Position numbers and translations under genes: made by a program. The notes under the pieces were generated by a model. That model was not told where the DNA came from, made no database searches, and was given only the letters and a program-made list of their open reading frames with translations. A DNA stretch of 64,000 nucleotides from Roseiarcus sp963751165 (GTDB lineage: Bacteria > Pseudomonadota > Alphaproteobacteria > Rhizobiales > Beijerinckiaceae), in assembly GCA_963751165.1 (NCBI GenBank), contig CAVVTP010000001.1:310001-374000 (forward strand), written 5' to 3'. Shown here piece by piece: positions 62,936 through 64,000 of this stretch. Within the stretch, counting starts at the first letter, position 1; each line of letters starts with the position of its first letter.

Positions 62936-64000
62936 AGCTGCCGTTGTGGCTGATCGCGTCGACCGCGTTCGCGCTCGGCGGATGCGATTTCGCGCCTCGG
63001 TACGCGCCGCCGCAAATGTTTCTGCCGGCCAAATTCAAGGACGCATCGGCCAACGGCGCCGCGCTGCCGGCGAACCAAGCGTGGTGGCGCAGCTTCGACG
63101 ACCGCACCCTCGACGATCTCGAAGCGCAAGTGGACGCGGCGAATCCGACCCTGGCCGCGGCGATCGCGGCCAACGACGCCGCCGCCCAGCGGGCGGTGCA
63201 AGCGGCGGCGGGGCTTCTTCCGCAGATTAACGGAATCGGACAGATCACCGCCAACAAGCAGTCGAACAACCGGCCGCTTCGTGGAGCGGATGAGCCGAAC
63301 TATTACGGCAACAATATTCTCGGCGCGCAGGTCTCCTACGAGATCGACATTTGGGGGCGCGTGCGTGACCTCGTCAAGGCGGCGAGCCTGACCGCTGAGG
63401 CGAGCGTGGATGCGCTTGCCGATGCTCGCCTCGAACTGCACGCCGAATTGGCCCGCGCCTATATCGACTTGCGCGGCCTCGACGCCCAGGCCAAGCTCAT
63501 CTCGAGCACGATCGGCATCTACTCTTCCGCGCTCGATCTGACGAAGTCCAAACTCCAGGCGCAGATCGCATCGCCAGTCGACGTCGACCGCGCGCAGACG
63601 CAGCTGAGTTCGGCCGAGGCGCAAGGGTCGGAGATCGCGCTCCAGCGGGCGGCGCTCGAAAACGCCATTGCGGCCCTGGTTGGGAAGCCGGCGGCGTCCT
63701 TCTCCATCGCGAAGACTTCGGGCGCTCTTCCGCTGCCGAAGCGGCCGCGCGCCGTCCCGGCCGAGGTGCTGCGTCGGAGGCCGGACGTCGCCGAGCAGGA
63801 GCGTCTGACCGCCGCCGCCGATCAGAACATCGGCGCTGCGCGGGCGGATTTCTTTCCCCGCTTCACCCTGATCGCCCTGGGTGGAACACAAGACACGGGT
63901 TTTCGGTTGTTTAATCCTGGAAATACAATCGGGACCATCGGTCCGTCGATGGAGTTCCCGCTGTTCGACGCCGGTCTGCGACAGGCGGAGCTGCAAGTGG
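62932..64000 (+). CDS. NodT-type outer-membrane efflux lipoprotein, 5' part
   Basis: ATG 62932 overlaps the adaptor stop (ATGA). The product begins with a lipoprotein signal ('MKLPLWLIASTAFALGGC', lipobox LGGC) and continues as an outer-membrane efflux protein of the NodT type: 'WWRSFDDRTLDDLEAQVDAA', 'QVSYEIDIWGRVRDLVKAAS', 'LRRRPDVAEQERLTAAADQN'. The frame is open to the window end (356 codons); about 120-150 more are expected beyond. It completes the tripartite pump. Confidence 0.93.
   Translation, partial: MKLPLWLIASTAFALGGCDFAPRYAPPQMFLPAKFKDASANGAALPANQAWWRSFDDRTLDDLEAQVDAANPTLAAAIAANDAAAQRAVQAAAGLLPQINGIGQITANKQSNNRPLRGADEPNYYGNNILGAQVSYEIDIWGRVRDLVKAASLTAEASVDALADARLELHAELARAYIDLRGLDAQAKLISSTIGIYSSALDLTKSKLQAQIASPVDVDRAQTQLSSAEAQGSEIALQRAALENAIAALVGKPAASFSIAKTSGALPLPKRPRAVPAEVLRRRPDVAEQERLTAAADQNIGAARADFFPRFTLIALGGTQDTGFRLFNPGNTIGTIGPSMEFPLFDAGLRQAELQV

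Overview
The window reads as chromosomal DNA of a GC-rich alphaproteobacterium of the Hyphomicrobiales (Rhizobiales), probably close to Beijerinckiaceae/Roseiarcaceae. The grounds are gene order and family type: TimA/Tim44-like, MltA and Smr in a row; gpsA, YciI and EVE in a row; trmL divergent from the petABC (cytochrome bc1) operon; a PorA-type Hyphomicrobiales porin; DUF202, DUF2934 and YqhA proteins; and SPFH and ParDE genes. This is inference from families and synteny, without any database search.

Layout. 1-2.6 kb: end of a CBS protein, dsbB with a VTT/DedA protein, tRNA-Leu(CAA) and a VUT (queuosine precursor transporter-like) gene running into an IS256-family element (2.6-3.9 kb). 4.5-7.9 kb: a large alpha/beta hydrolase gene cut in two by a decayed IS110 copy. 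8-19.4 kb: housekeeping genes (Smr, MltA, Tim44-like, GpsA, YciI, EVE, Acs with a LuxR-type regulator, TrmL, bc1 complex, MTA phosphorylase). 19.4-28.1 kb: membrane and envelope genes (YqhA, DUF202, a small secreted protein, a Tat-type amidohydrolase, MepA, a lipoprotein hydrolase, three TadE/TadG pseudopilin-like genes). 28.7-35.9 kb: the AmmeMemoRadiSam pair (Memo-AMMECR1 fusion divergent from its radical SAM partner), a flavin monooxygenase, a cNMP-binding protein and a DUF4239 protein. 36.1-39.8 kb: a sugar ABC importer. 40.1-45.2 kb: parDE, a GntR regulator and a four-gene catabolic operon (citryl-CoA lyase-like, CoA ligase, VOC protein, GST). 45.6-47 kb: SPFH protein with an unknown partner. 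47-51.9 kb: sugar-acid (KDPGal) catabolism. 52-64 kb: class III cyclase, a TCCCTGC repeat cluster, a porin, a two-component system and an RND efflux trio whose last gene runs off the window.

The strongest pattern is not a gene. Five separate genes (EVE, cytochrome b, flavin monooxygenase, porin, histidine kinase) are each broken by a single extra base. In all five the extra base can be placed so that the frame is restored by turning GAACTC (or its complement GAGTTC) back into GACTC/GAGTC, a GANTC site, which is the CcrM methylation target of alphaproteobacteria. A systematic sequencing or basecalling artefact at methylated sites is the simplest reading; real mutation at these sites is the alternative. 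If it is an artefact, these five genes are intact in the organism. The Rieske gene in the same window is different: it keeps only its two ends and lacks the whole cluster-binding domain.

Two places (mepA/amidohydrolase and monooxygenase/cNMP protein) show an extra gene flanked by a degenerate second copy of the 3' end of the gene upstream, which suggests single-gene insertions at gene 3' ends.
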